From positions 15,021,298-15,085,297 of the forward strand of contig AP025042.1 in NCBI GenBank assembly GCA_036186865.1: a DNA stretch of 64,000 nucleotides. The letters run 5' to 3'. The notes under the pieces were generated by a model. That model was not told the DNA's origin. It saw nothing but the letters and a program-made list of their open reading frames with translations, and ran no database searches. Each line of letters opens with the position of its first letter. Position 1 is the stretch's first letter. Below are positions 1-10,499 of this stretch, piece by piece. A program made the translations under genes and the position numbers. This DNA comes from Eustoma russellianum (taxonomy: Eukaryota > Streptophyta > Magnoliopsida > Gentianales > Gentianaceae).

Positions 1-1147
1 ATTTTTCGAGCTTTTGTTTGAGAATTTGTAAAGAGTACCTGTTTTCAAACCTTGTGCCACAATTGAAGATCCTTTGACTAGCTTCCAATGAGTTTTGCTG
101 AATCTTCCTTCCAGGTCAGAATCATTAGCCAATTGTGTTATTGAAATCAAGTTATTGGTCAGCCGAGATACGTCTCTTGCTTGAAGCAGCTTCAGCTGCC
201 TTCCATCTGGTAGAGTCAGTATGATATCCCCCTTGCCAATGATATCACAGGAGTCATCATCTCCGAGATATACTTTCCTAAAGTTTTCAATTTTATAATT
301 TGTGAAGTATTCTCTGTTGGATGTGGCATGAAAAGAGGCCCCAGTATCGAAGATCCAAAGAGCATCAGCTTGGCTTTCACAACTTAATATCAGGTCATCA
401 CTGTCAGACCCGGACGCTTAAGAGACATGGATTTTATTTCCATTCTTGTCTGTCTGACAAAGCTTCTTCTTGACTCTACAATCGTGTTTAAGGTGATCAT
501 TCTTCTTGCAATTCCAGCATGTCAGATTTGAGCTCTTAGGTTTGCTCTTCCTGGACTGTGATCTCCCACCTCTATCATTACCCCCTCTTAGCAGGTCTAT
601 CGTGCTCTTCTGTGTTCAGCGCGCGTTTTCAAACTTCAACATATCTTCTCCGGATGAGTTGCTCACATCCATAACAACTTCATCCCAACTGTCAGACAGA
701 CTTGACAGTATTACCAAGGCCAGAACTTCATTGTTAAAGACGATCTCAACCAACTCAAGTTGACTAGCGATCGTATTAAACTCGTCCAAGTGTTCCTGCA
801 TCATTTTACTTTCAGTCTTTTTTAATGTTAAAAAGCCTCTTCATTAAATGCACCTTGTTGGAGGCAGAGGGCTTTTCATACATCCTTGTCAAAGCATTCA
901 TCACATCCTTTGTGGTCTTCTCCTTTGAGATATTAAATGCTTGGGTCAGAGACAACCTAATGGCACCGAGCGCTTTACGATCCAGAATCTCCCATGCTCG
1001 ATCTGTCATGTCAGTAGGGTTCACCTCTTTCCCTTCAAAAGGCAGATATAGATCTCTCTGATATAGATAAACTTTAACCTGCATCATCCAGAAACCAAAG
1101 TTTGATCCATCAAATCTCTCGATCCTTGATTTACTATCATCGGCCAT
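1..1147 (-). pseudogene. Ty1/copia element A: gag, protease and start of pre-integrase region (decayed, continues off left edge)
   Basis: This encodes the capsid-type Gag and the start of Pol of a copia retrotransposon. I chose the start at 1147 because the protein opens MADDSKSRIERFDGSNFGFW, the usual opening of copia UBN2-type Gag, 28 bases after the primer binding site. The first frame runs to about 812 and a frameshift leads into a second frame (about 616-804). A CCHC zinc knuckle (CWNCKKNDHLKHDC) lies near 485-530. The aspartic protease motif WIFDTGAS lies near 335-365, preceded by a stop around 419. Residues resembling the GAG-pre-integrase domain follow to position 1. Integrase, RT and RNase H would lie left of the window. 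The element is a pseudogene by frameshift and stop; the lineage is not assigned. Confidence 0.85.
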
Positions 1148-1174
1148 TGCTCCCACTCAAACAAAGAATCCTTG

Positions 1175-1186
1175 GCTCTGATACCA
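1175..1186 (-). promoter_or_regulatory. Primer binding site of copia A
   Basis: On the minus strand this reads TGGTATCAGAGC, complementary to the 3' end of plant initiator-Met tRNA. It sits two bases inside the LTR end, the standard place for priming minus-strand DNA synthesis. Confidence 0.9.
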
Positions 1187-1188
1187 GT

Positions 1189-1758
1189 TGTTGGGGATTA
1201 ATTATGGAACAGTGGAGACAACCATGATGATAAATACAAGAACGCACAAAAGTAATGAACAATGATCAAAGAAACAACAAACAAAGAACACAAAGTTTAA
1301 CGTGAGAAAACCCTCAAGGGGAAGAAAAACCCACGGTGGCGGCAAGCCAAGAAAATTCACTATCACCAATTGAGTTTTTCGGTTACAACAAAAAACAGGG
1401 GATTTTTATTGGGAGTAAAAGGATTAGCATGAATTATGGGATTTTCCTTTTATACTGTTATCATACTAAGACTAGGACTCTTTTGGATATTCTTTATAGA
1501 AAAGATGAGTTGGAAATTTCTATCCAAAACAGGATTCACGTCAATCAAATCTCCAATCAAGGAATATTCTATCCCGTAACTTTCTGGTGTATTGCCAAGC
1601 TGAGATCAATACTGTGACGTTCAACTCTGCTTGGTATTTCTCTTGTCAGCTCCGCAACTCTGCTCGGCAGTAGCTCACAACTCCAAGTCTTTTGAGATCG
1701 GCCTCTTGAGCTCGGCATCACTTCAGCTCGGCTGACTTTAGTTCCACCAATCTTAACA
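1189..1758 (-). repeat. 5' LTR of copia A
   Basis: A 570-bp segment bounded by TGTTGGGG on the left and TTAACA on the right, so the minus strand begins TGTTAAGATT and ends CCCCAACA. The end abuts the primer binding site. The partner LTR is outside the window, so insertion age and target duplication cannot be read. Confidence 0.75.
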
Positions 1759-1910
1759 TTAATATGGTGATTTCAAAAACAACAAGGTCGAAGAAACCTC
1801 CTACTATCGCCACCACCAACGTAAGCAGAAGCTCTTTTGAAAAGGTGAATTTAGCTTCCTCTGCCCAACCGGATCAATAAAGTTTATGCCATGGAATATC
1901 AGAAGACTAA
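1759..1910. other. Short unassigned spacer
   Basis: About 150 bp between copia A and element 1. A short open frame (ATG at 1763, roughly 38 codons) is present but resembles nothing I know. It may be the old insertion target. The five bases ACTAA at 1906-1910 would be the left target duplication of element 1, but its right end is lost. Confidence 0.4.
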
Positions 1911-2970
1911 TGTTACACCCGAAAATTTTTGAATTAGTCGTGATGTGCTAATTTAGAAATAAGTAGCCGTTTGGTGTAACAATCATCCGAAAATTAAATT
2001 AAATGTAGCGTGTCGATTATGTTCAAGGAATTGTGTAATTATATAAAAGTGTTACATAAGTATAGAATAAAAGAAAATGTTAAAGGTAAATAATATATAT
2101 AAAAAAAGAGAGAGGTTCCGTAGGATGATAAAACAAATAAAAATAAATAAAGTATTAATTAATGAAAGAACGTAGGTAAGTGAAATTGAGGGGAAAACGG
2201 GTAAACGTGGGTGACAGGGGGACAACCGTTCTCCCCCCCCAATGTAGCAGGTATCGTGAATTAAAAGGGGGCAGCGGGGGATGGGATAACAGACAAAGGA
2301 AAAAGAGTAAACTACAGAAAAGAAAGAATATAGAGAAAGGGTGCAAAAACTGAGAAAGGGGAGGCGGCCAGAAAAGAGAGAAGAGGAAGGAGGAAAAATG
2401 AAGGAAAAGAAAAAGGTAGAGAAGGCAACCGGATTTATTCCAATCGCGTAGTTTATCTACAACAGGTAGGTTCCCTTTTTCCCCTCCAATTTCTACAAAT
2501 TCAAGCATGCTCTAGTGGTATTTTATGTGTTTTTGTTGTTTTAATTGTTGAATTTCATAGTATGTCGTTCAATCGGTGAAAAGCATGAAATTTGGAATTT
2601 GTGGAATGCCTGAACTGTATTGCGTGACTTTGATTTGATTTTAGGGAAAAATTTGATAATCAAAATACCACACCTTAGGCATATTTAGGGTCTTTAGTTC
2701 TTGTTTTGAACTTAGAATAGGTTCTCATAGACTGGAAATAGGCGAAAATATAGATCGGGGTCAAAAAAGGCCGTCGGAGGCCGCTGGTGCGCCGCACGCG
2801 CTGCTGGAAGCGGCCGTGCGTGGCCTTCGCGCGCGCGCAGCGGCTGCTTGCGCCTCTGGCGTCTCAGCGCTGGAATTTGGGTTTCTAAAAATATAATAAT
2901 ACGAAAAGGGCCGAAGGTCCTGACCGACGGACAGGCCAGCCCAGCAGTCCTGGCCCATTTCTATTTTATA

Positions 2971-3048
<78 letters not shown>

Positions 3049-3939
3049 AGACTGGCCGAGCTTAGCGGACTGGGCGGAATGGCTAGCGGACCGGGCCGAA
3101 TGGCCATCGGACCGGGCCAGCTGCTGGCCGGCCCAATAAGCAGATTAAAAAACAGACCGCAGGTATAGCAGACCGGCTCCTGACGGGCCGGACCGAAAGA
3201 AGGATGGCGGATCAGGGCTGACGAAATAGGGCCAGCCCAAATGTAATTTAATAAATATAATAATTTCTGAATTTCCATAAATGTTATTTAATTAATTTAA
3301 ATTTATAATAATTATAGGAAAAATATAAATAAATATCATAAAATCATAATAAAATTTTAAAAATTATAAAATGCTGAGATTAAATTATTTCCATTAAATT
3401 TCAGTAAGTGTGATAATTTATTTAATTTGGATAATTAGGTATCAAATAGAAATATATAGGGGAAAAATTAGAAAAAATATAGAATATGCACGATAAATGT
3501 ATACAAGCCATGGAAAAAAGGTTTTGACACCGAACAATGATAAATCATTATTTGGATAATAAATGAACCTAGATTTGAGTGCCGGAGGATGGTGAGGAAG
3601 GGCCGGAGAGTGGACAGACTGATGGTCGCACCTAGGATATAAGAAGACCCTGCGACTGTTAGTCTATATTTTATCGGGATCTCATCAGACATCGCCCTGT
3701 TTAGACTTTGAGACTGTAGACGCCAGTATGGTTATGTTGTTGTCATGATTTGGTTCATTATTGTATTGAGAATTTTCTTTTATCAAGAAAACTTTATGTT
3801 ATTGTATTTCGTTTCCGCGCAAAAAATTTCTACGTCTTTTCGGACATGTTGGAAATTGATTCGACGCTTTGTATTCTTCTTAGTGAGATACGGCGGGCAC
3901 TTTGTTCCTGATGCTAGGGTTCGAGAGCGGGGTGCTACA
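1911..3939 (+). repeat. 5' LTR of element 1
   Basis: About 2.03 kb, from TGTTACACCC to GGTGCTACA, directly followed by the primer binding site. It is homologous over most of its length to the 3' copy at 10500 and, more distantly, to the LTRs of element 2. It holds GC-rich segments, a long (TA)n tract, and a U5 end near 3860-3939 with the lineage-conserved sequence that folds into a stem-loop. Open frames in it (for example 2155-2508 minus) are low-complexity and not genes. Confidence 0.85.
2978..3046. repeat. (TA)n microsatellite in element 1 5' LTR
   Basis: An almost uninterrupted TA dinucleotide run of about 65-70 bp. The matching place in the 3' LTR (about 11571-11628) is an ACAT/AT run instead, so the site has changed since insertion. 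Confidence 0.95.
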
Positions 3940-3941
3940 GG

Positions 3942-3953
3942 TGGTATCAAGGC
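3942..3953 (+). promoter_or_regulatory. Primer binding site of element 1
   Basis: TGGTATCAAGGC, a decayed match to the initiator-Met tRNA complement TGGTATCAGAGC found intact in element 2. It lies two bases after the LTR end, the same spacing as in element 2. Confidence 0.8.
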
Positions 3954-4098
3954 TGAGGCTTCAGATCCGCCTCAGAAACGTAGGATTAACTAGATCACCT
4001 AAACATAAGCTATGATCTTTTCTAGAAATGATAATTATACCCCTAATAAATGAAGTAGACCTAAGTTATAATCGGGTTAAGGGAGGTGTGTGCCGATG

Positions 4099-4192
4099 GT
4101 GAGCTTTTCTTGTTAATTACTGTTTTTCCCCGCGATCAACTACTTAATTTATTTTGACTAACCTACATACTCTTCATGAACTCGAACTCCAG
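4099..4192 (+). other. Probable leader intron of element 1
   Basis: A 94-nt segment starting GTGAGC after GCCGATG and ending CTCCAG just before the gag start (ATG at 4197). It contains a branch-point-like TGACTAAC about 30 nt before the acceptor. Element 2 has the same donor context, a TGACTAAT and a TTTCAG acceptor at the same place (37762-37857 minus), while the middle of the two segments has diverged. The gag start here is broken by a TGA four codons in. Splicing is inferred. Confidence 0.5.
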
Positions 4193-4202
4193 GAAAATGC
4201 CT

Positions 4203-4357
4203 CCATGACGTGAGCCAGCATACGTTCAAAGTCTCAACCTTTGCAAGTCTGAAAATCAGACTGCACTAGTCTCAGAACTATTAACGTTTGAATGACTTAT
4301 ACTTATCCAAAAGGGTTGAAACTTATGCCAAATGAAACTTAAAAGCTGTGGCTATGC
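4203..4357. repeat. Fragment of family F LTR inside element 1
   Basis: About 155 bp that closely matches 54484-54620 and 61918-62050, both inside longer family F LTRs. On its left the gag start of element 1 ends abruptly; on its right the integrase of element D ends abruptly. It looks like filler left by recombination or deletion, since neither F terminus is present. Confidence 0.8.
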
Positions 4358-6326
4358 AAAAGTTGAGAAAAAGTACGATTAACGACTTCAGTTTGTCCAT
4401 CAGTTTGTGGGTGAGCGGTGGTTGAAAACAACAATTGTGTACCAAGTTTAGCCCACAAAACACGCCAAAAGTGACTCAAAAATTTTGTATCTCTATCACT
4501 TACAATTGTACGTGGCATGCCATGCAATCTCACAATTTCTTTGAAGAATAAATTGGCAACATGTGTGGCATCATCAACTTTCCTACATGCAATGAAATGT
4601 GCCATTTTTGAAAATCGATCGACCACAACATAAATGCTATCGCGTCCTCCCCGAGACCTAGGAAGTCCTAAAACAAAGTCCATGGAAATGTCAATCCAAG
4701 GGGCATCAGGGACGGGTAAAGGCGTGTAAAGGCCATGTGGCTGGGACTTGGATTTGGCTTGTTTGCAAGTGATGCAACTACCACATAACCTTTCGACATC
4801 TACGCGCATGTGGGGCCAATAGAAATGTTCCTTAAGAGTCTCAAGGGTTTTGAACACTCCAAAATGACCCATTAAACCTCCCCCATGGGCTTCTCTAGTC
4901 AATGCTTCTCGTAGGGATGTTTGGGGAACACACAACTTAAGTTCTTTGAAAAGATAACCCTCATGTATGTAAAATTTCCTAAATGGTGCCTCTTTGCAAG
5001 CCTCGAAAATAGTGCCAAATTCATGGTCATTGGGGTACAATTCCTTAAGTGATTCGAACCCTAAAAAGCGTGAGGATAACGTAGTCACTAATGTGTATCT
5101 CCTAGAGAGGGCATCGGCAACTATATTGTCCTTTCCTTGTGTATACTTAATCACGTAAGGGAATTGTTCTATGTATTCTACCCATTTGGCATGTCTCTTG
5201 TTTAACTTTCCTTGCCCTTTAAGATACTTAAGGCTTTCGTGGTCAGTGTGGATCACAAACTCTTTAGGTTGAAGATAATGTTGTCAAGTTTGTAGGGATC
5301 TCACAAGGGCATAAAGTTCCTTATCATAAGTAGAGTAATTCAATGTAGCTCCTTTCAACTTTTCACTAAAATAGGCTATGGGTTTCTTACCTTGTGTCAA
5401 AACTGCGCCTATACCCACTCCACTTGCATCACACTCGATCTCAAAGGTCTCGTCAAAATTTGGTAACCTAAGTATGGGTGCAGTGGTCAGCCTACGTTTA
5501 AGTTCATCAAATGCCTGTTGTTGTGGCTCTTCCCACCTAAAAGGCACATCTTTTTTCACAATTTCGTTTAGGGGTACAGCTATGGAAGAAAAATCTTTGA
5601 CAAAGCGTCTATAAAAACTTGCAAGACCATGGAAACTGCGAACTTCCCCTACAGTCTTAGGGATAGGCCACTCCACAATTGACCTAACCTTTTCCTCATC
5701 CATTTCTACTCCCTCAGCCGAAATGACAAAGCCTAGAAAAACTACGCGTTCTAAACAAAAGGAGCACTTCTTAAAGTTGGCATAAAGTTGTTCTTGCTTA
5801 AGCTTTTCAAAAACGGCTCTAATGTGGTCAAGATGATCTTCTATGGTTTGAGAATAGATTAGGATATCATCGAAATAGGCAACGACAAATCGTCCTATGA
5901 ACGCGCGTAAGACTTCATTCATTAGCCTCATAAAGGTGCTAGGGGCGTTGGTGAGCCCGAAGGGCATCACTAACCACTCATAGAGCCCAAACTTGGTTTT
6001 GAATGCAGTCTTCCATTCGTCCCCTTCTCTAATACGTACCTGGAAGTACCCTTGCTTAAGGTCGATTTTGGTGAAGAATTTAGGTCCGTGCAACATGTCC
6101 AACATATCGTCTAGCCTAGGTATGGGGTACCTATACTTGACCGTATTTTGTTTATGGCTCGGCAATCGGTACACATACTCCACATTCCATCCTTTTTGGG
6201 TACTAAAATGACTGGGACGGCAAATGGGCTTAGGCTCTCTCGGACTTGTCCACTTGCTAGGAGCTCCTCTACCTGCCTTTGGATTTCCTTGGTTTCTTCT
6301 CGATAGGCTGGTCGATTCGGTAACAC
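4358..6326 (-). pseudogene. Element D: gypsy pol (RT, RNase H, integrase), truncated
   Basis: A second gypsy lineage on the minus strand. RT occupies about 5500-6326 with VPKKDG, the catalytic YFDDILIYS near 5870, and FLGFVIS. RNase H follows (IECDASGVGIGAVL, then IHTDHESLKYL near 5230) and is split by a stop near 5280 where a Trp codon has become TGA. The zinc-binding region (CGSCITCKQAK) and integrase core follow, with SMDFV, SDRDTKF and the DGQTE glutamate. Translation ends in foreign residues at about 4357, where it meets the family F fragment. The C-terminal integrase is missing. The style is that of CRM/Reina-type chromoviruses, but the clade is not certain. Confidence 0.85.
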
Positions 6327-6524
6327 GGCTCCTGAGACAAAGTCGATTTGGTGTTCTATTCCTCTAATGGGTGGTAATCTGGATGGTGGTTCGGAGGGAA
6401 ATAGAACTTCATACTCTTGGATAAGAGACGCAACAGAGGTAGGTAAGTTTGGGGGGAGTTCTTTTAAGGAAAGGTAACACGCCTTAGGGATGATGATGAG
6501 GACAGTTTGGTTGCTATAAAGGGC

Positions 6525-7064
6525 TCATGTGACCTCTCTTTTCTTTGCGAAATACCCAAACTTCTTTTTGGATTCGTTGACACTTATGGACACTACCTCT
6601 TTTCCTTTGCTCTCTTGTTTTTTGTTCTCACTTTTCATGCATTCCACGAATTGTTTCTCAGCTTCTTTTTCCTTAGGGTCAGCTCTAGACTTGGACATGC
6701 GTTGATGATCCTTGTGGACTTTGCGGGGTGGAAGTGCATGCAATTTGTACAACTTGCCATTCAATTTGAAAGAATAACGATTCAAATAACCATCATATGT
6801 AACATGTCGATCAAATTGCCATGGTCTACCAAGTAAGATATGACTAGCATGCATTGGGGCGACATCACATAAAACATCATCTTTGTAACTACCAATGCTA
6901 AGAGAAATCAAAACTTGTTTACTTACGCTAACTTCACCGCAATCATTTAGCCATGCAAGTTTGTAAGGACGCGGATGATTAGTCATAGGCAAATTCAGTT
7001 TTCTTACCAATTCGATACTAGCCACATTCGCACAAGAACCGGAATCAATGATCATGGTGCACAC
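6525..7064 (-). pseudogene. Element D: retropepsin-like protease region
   Basis: An open frame of 179 codons with the aspartic protease motif IIDSGSCANVAS near its start and the second conserved motif ILLGRPWQFDRHV further in, as in gypsy-type proteases. A Lys/Glu-rich linker toward RT follows. It is separated from the RT frame (ending 6326) by about 200 bp of broken frame. It forms part of one decayed gag-pol with the neighbouring D fragments. Confidence 0.8.
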
Positions 7065-7317
7065 TTTACCATTTATGATGTAGTGAATATGAAAAATGTT
7101 TTCTCTATGTTGTTCGTGATCATCTAATTTCGGATATGCATTTAAAGCTCTACGACAACAAGAAACTCCTTTGTGTCAAAATCATCTAATGCGCCTAGAT
7201 CTTCTTTAGGTTCAATATCATTATCATGCTCAGACTCGTTTTCATGCTCGGACTCACACACATATTCGTTTGTCTCCTAAATTAACATGGTTCGTTTTGC
7301 ATTAGGACACTCTTTTC

Positions 7318-7965
7318 TTATGTGACCACGTCCTTGCATTTATAGCATTTAATGTCTCTAAACCTGTTTGAGAGATCAGAAGAATTTCCGGTAGGAGCCT
7401 TTTGTTGGTTGCGTTCATCTCTCCTTTGTGTGGATTGCACACGATTGTCCATTCTTTGTGACGCACCTTGGCCACGTGCTTGGCCTCCTGTAGGCCGTGA
7501 ACTTCCCGTTCCTAAAGGCTTGCTGGAAAATCTTAATGAAAATTGATTAGCACGATAATTGGAATTGAAATTGGAGGAACTACGTACCTTTAATTGGTTT
7601 TCAATCTTTTCAGCCATATGGACCATGGTTGTGAGGTAGAGATAAGGTTGAAGGTCAACCCTTTACGCAATCTCCCTGTTTAAACCATGTAAGAATCGAG
7701 CCTTGGTGGCTTCTTCGGGTTCCTGCAAGTTAGACCTTTCCAACAAAATTTCTAACTTTATAATATTCGTCTACACTTTTGGAACCTTGTCGTAAATTAT
7801 GTTAACTCGTGAAAATAGAACTCTCATAATTGTTTGGGATAAAACGTTGTCTCATTTCAAACTACATTTCTTCCCAAGTGGCAATTGGAGGTTGCGTCGT
7901 CTTAGTTCTATCACGACACAAATTTGTCCACCAATTTAATGCATAACCAAGAAAACAAAGTCTCA
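7318..7965 (-). pseudogene. Element D: gag fragment
   Basis: Minus-strand frames carrying a Gag region (residues resembling ALNWWTNLCRDR near 7900-7965) and a Gln/Arg-rich stretch ending in a partial zinc knuckle, CYKCKD, near 7340. The frames shift several times. The N-terminus is missing and homology stops near 7965. Confidence 0.7.
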
Positions 7966-8197
7966 CACAAAGTGAAAGAAATATCAAGAATTGTTATTCA
8001 TCAAGCTTGTTCTCCTAGGCATCCCAAAAGGGTCTATTTATAGGCTGAGATTGAGCCTTAAAATGTCTAGAACTAATTCAAAATAAGGCTAGCTAGCAAT
8101 GTTTGAAAATTGAAAATTATTTGAATTCAAAGCTAAAACAAATTCTAGCTAAAATCTTAAAATCTTGCAAGACATTATCTCCATCTATTCAGCTGTT
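7966..8197 (-). other. Unassigned junction DNA, possibly element D LTR remnant
   Basis: About 230 bp of AT-rich sequence between gag of D and the resumed pol of element 1. The minus strand contains CCTATAAATAGACCC near 8030-8045, a good TATA box, so this may be a leftover of a minus-strand LTR. No LTR terminus is recognisable. Confidence 0.35.
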
Positions 8198-10454
8198 CGA
8201 AGAGCGTTGCTTTCTTGGGACACGTGGTTTCAGAAGAAGTAATTTCTTGGATCCCAAGAAGATTGAGGCTATTACTGAGTGGCCCAGACCGACTAATGTG
8301 ACTGAAGTAAGGATTTTTCTGGGCTTGGATGGCTACTACCGGAAGTTTGTAGAAGGGTTCTCCTTTATTGCGGTGCCACTGAGCAGGTTGGCTCAGAAAA
8401 AAGTCAAAGTTTGCATGGACCGCTGAGTGCGAGCAGAGCTTTGTGTAACTTAAGAGACGATTGGCGACGGCTCCTGTACATGCCCAACCCTCAGGCTCGG
8501 AAGGGTTTATCATCTATAGCGACGCATCAAAGAATGGGCTAGGTATATGCATAAGACTTCCATTAAGTTCTATATGCATTACAATATGGTCTAACCTCTT
8601 TCTTTTCAGGATGTGTCTTGATGCAGAATGACAAAGTTATTGCTTATGCTTCACGCCAGTTGAAGCCATATGAGCAGAATTATCCGACTCACGACCTGGA
8701 GCTAGCTGCCATGGTTTTCGCACTTAAGATTTGGCGTCATTATCTTTATGGAGTGAAGTGCGAAGTATTCACGGATCATAAGAGTTTAAAGTACTTATTC
8801 ACTCAGAAGGAGCTGAACATGCGACAGAGGAGATGGATTGAGTTGTTGAAGGTCTATGACTTGACTATCAGCTATCATCCGGGGAAGGCGAACCGAGTTG
8901 CGGTTGCACTGAGTAGGAAGTCCAGTCATGTCAGACAGACGCCGGTGGAGAGGGATATGGCAGAGTTAGATCTTGATATCATGGACTCTACAGCTAATGT
9001 TTTAGCAGCACTGATCATTATTCCATCCCTAATTGAGCAGATCAAGGAGGCGCAGAAGAGAGATGTAGCGCTTAGTGAGATCCAAGAGAAGATGATGACC
9101 AACCAGGTTGATGGATTTCAGATACATGATGATGGTAGCATGTGGTTTCAGGGGAGACTGTGTGTCCCTGAGAATGAGGATCTTAGAAGGACAGTATTGA
9201 AGTAGGCGCACAATTCAAAGTTGTCTATTCATCCGGGTGCCACAAAGATGTATAACGACTTGAAGAAGCATTACTGGTGGAGCGGTATGAAGAGACATAT
9301 AGCTGAGTTCATTGAGAGATGTCTGGTATGTCAGCAGGTCAAGGCGGAACACCAGAGACCAGGGGGTTTGTTGATGACGTTAGAGATCTTTGAATGAAAG
9401 TGGGAGCATGTGACGATGGATTTCGTGATGAGTCTTCCGAGAACGAGAAATGGTAATGATATGATCTGGGTGATCGTGGATAGATTGACTAAGTCTGCTC
9501 ATTTTCTACCTGTACCGAATGATGTGACCTTGGATAGACTGGTTACGCTCTACAACGACAACGTCATCAGTCTACATAGCGTACCATTCAGTATTGTCTC
9601 CGATCGGGATCCGAGATTTACTTCCAGATTTTGGTCAGCGTGCCAGAGAAGGATGGGGACCAAGCTGCGTTTGAGTACAGCGTTTCACCCGCAGACGGAT
9701 GGACAGTCTAAGAGGATTATACAGACGTTGGAGGATATGCTGAGAGCTTGCGCCGTCGATTTCAAGGGGAGCTGGGATGGTATGATCAAGTTGATAGAGT
9801 TTTCCTACAACAACAGTTATCATAGCGCCATCGGCATGGCACATTTGAGGCACTCTATGGGCATAAGCGCAGATCCCCTATCCATTGGGCGAAGTTGGAA
9901 AGCTCGCCATCACTGGTACAGAGCTGGTTGAGCAGACCAAGGAGAAGATAAGGTTGATACGAGAGAGGCTTAAGGTTGCTCAAGACAGAAGTAAGAGCTT
10001 GGCAGATTCGAAGAGGCGTCCTCTGGAGTTCACGGTTGAAGAAAAGGTTTATCTAAAGGTATCGCCTATGAAGGGTATTGCACGTTTCTGTCTGAAGGAT
10101 AAGCTAAGGCCTAGGTACATTGGTCCCTACGAGGTGCTCGAAAGGATTGGTTTGTTAGTTTATCGTTTGGTGTTACCTCCGGCGCTAGCTCATGTGCACA
10201 ATGTATTGCATGTTTCTCAGCTAAGAAGGTACATTCCGGATCCGAGTCACGTACTAGACACACCCCCTTTGAGGATCAGACCAGACACATCATATGAAGA
10301 TACTCTTGTTCGAATCATAGACCGGAAAGACCAAGAACTGAGGAGGAAAATCATCCCATATGTCAAGGTGCGGTGGAGCAATCATAAGGAAAATGAAGCG
10401 ACCTGGGAGCTGGAGGATCAGATGCGCAAGCGCTACGCCTACCTCTTCGAATAA
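8198..10454 (+). pseudogene. Element 1 pol: C-terminal RT, RNase H, integrase, chromodomain
   Basis: RT resumes at the FLGHV-type motif (about 8205) and runs through DPKKIEAITEWPRP and the FLGL.GYYRKFV motif. RNase H follows with SDASKNGLG, split by a 67-nt intron (8543-8609), then TDHKSLKYL. The H2C2 zinc finger (C-L-V-C near 9320) and integrase core follow, with TMDFV, SDRDPRF and the DGQS region. The glutamate after DGQS is replaced (KRI), so the DDE triad looks incomplete. The last part (9885-10454) carries the integrase C-terminus and a chromodomain-like end (PYVKVRWSNH, ATWELE). Frameshifts occur near 8230, 8440 and 9860, with a stop at 9203. The element is not functional. Confidence 0.85.
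8543..8609 (+). other. Intron-like insertion in element 1 RNase H
   Basis: A 67-nt segment that begins GTATATGC and ends CTAACCTCTTTCTTTTCAG. It combines a branch-point consensus (CTAAC), a pyrimidine tract and a CAG acceptor. It interrupts RNase H between the codons for Leu and Gly of NGLGCVL; removing it restores the reading frame and the residues found uninterrupted in element 2. Elements 2 and 3 lack it, so it is private to this copy or sublineage. Confidence 0.75.
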
Positions 10455-10462
10455 GGTACGTC

Positions 10463-10499
10463 AAGTTTCGAGGACGAAACTTTTATGAGGTGGGTAGGA
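10463..10499 (+). promoter_or_regulatory. Hairpin and polypurine tract of element 1
   Basis: AAGTTTCG, loop AGGA, CGAAACTT (10463-10482) forms a perfect 8-bp hairpin nine bases after the pol stop. It is followed by the polypurine tract GAGGTGGGTAGGA ending at 10499, next to the 3' LTR. The same hairpin and tract occur in element 2 and, mutated, in element 3. Confidence 0.8.

Noticed and set aside
1175..1186. TGGTATCAGAGC sites (also 14815, 23379, 38003, 57461) as parts of tRNA genes
   Set aside because: They are complementary to the tRNA 3' end and sit beside LTRs; no cloverleaf surrounds them.
2848..3278. Frames with long Ile-Tyr runs, and poly-Leu/poly-Ile frames at 32748-33136 and 40254-40508
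   Set aside because: Translations of TA and ATT microsatellites inside LTRs.
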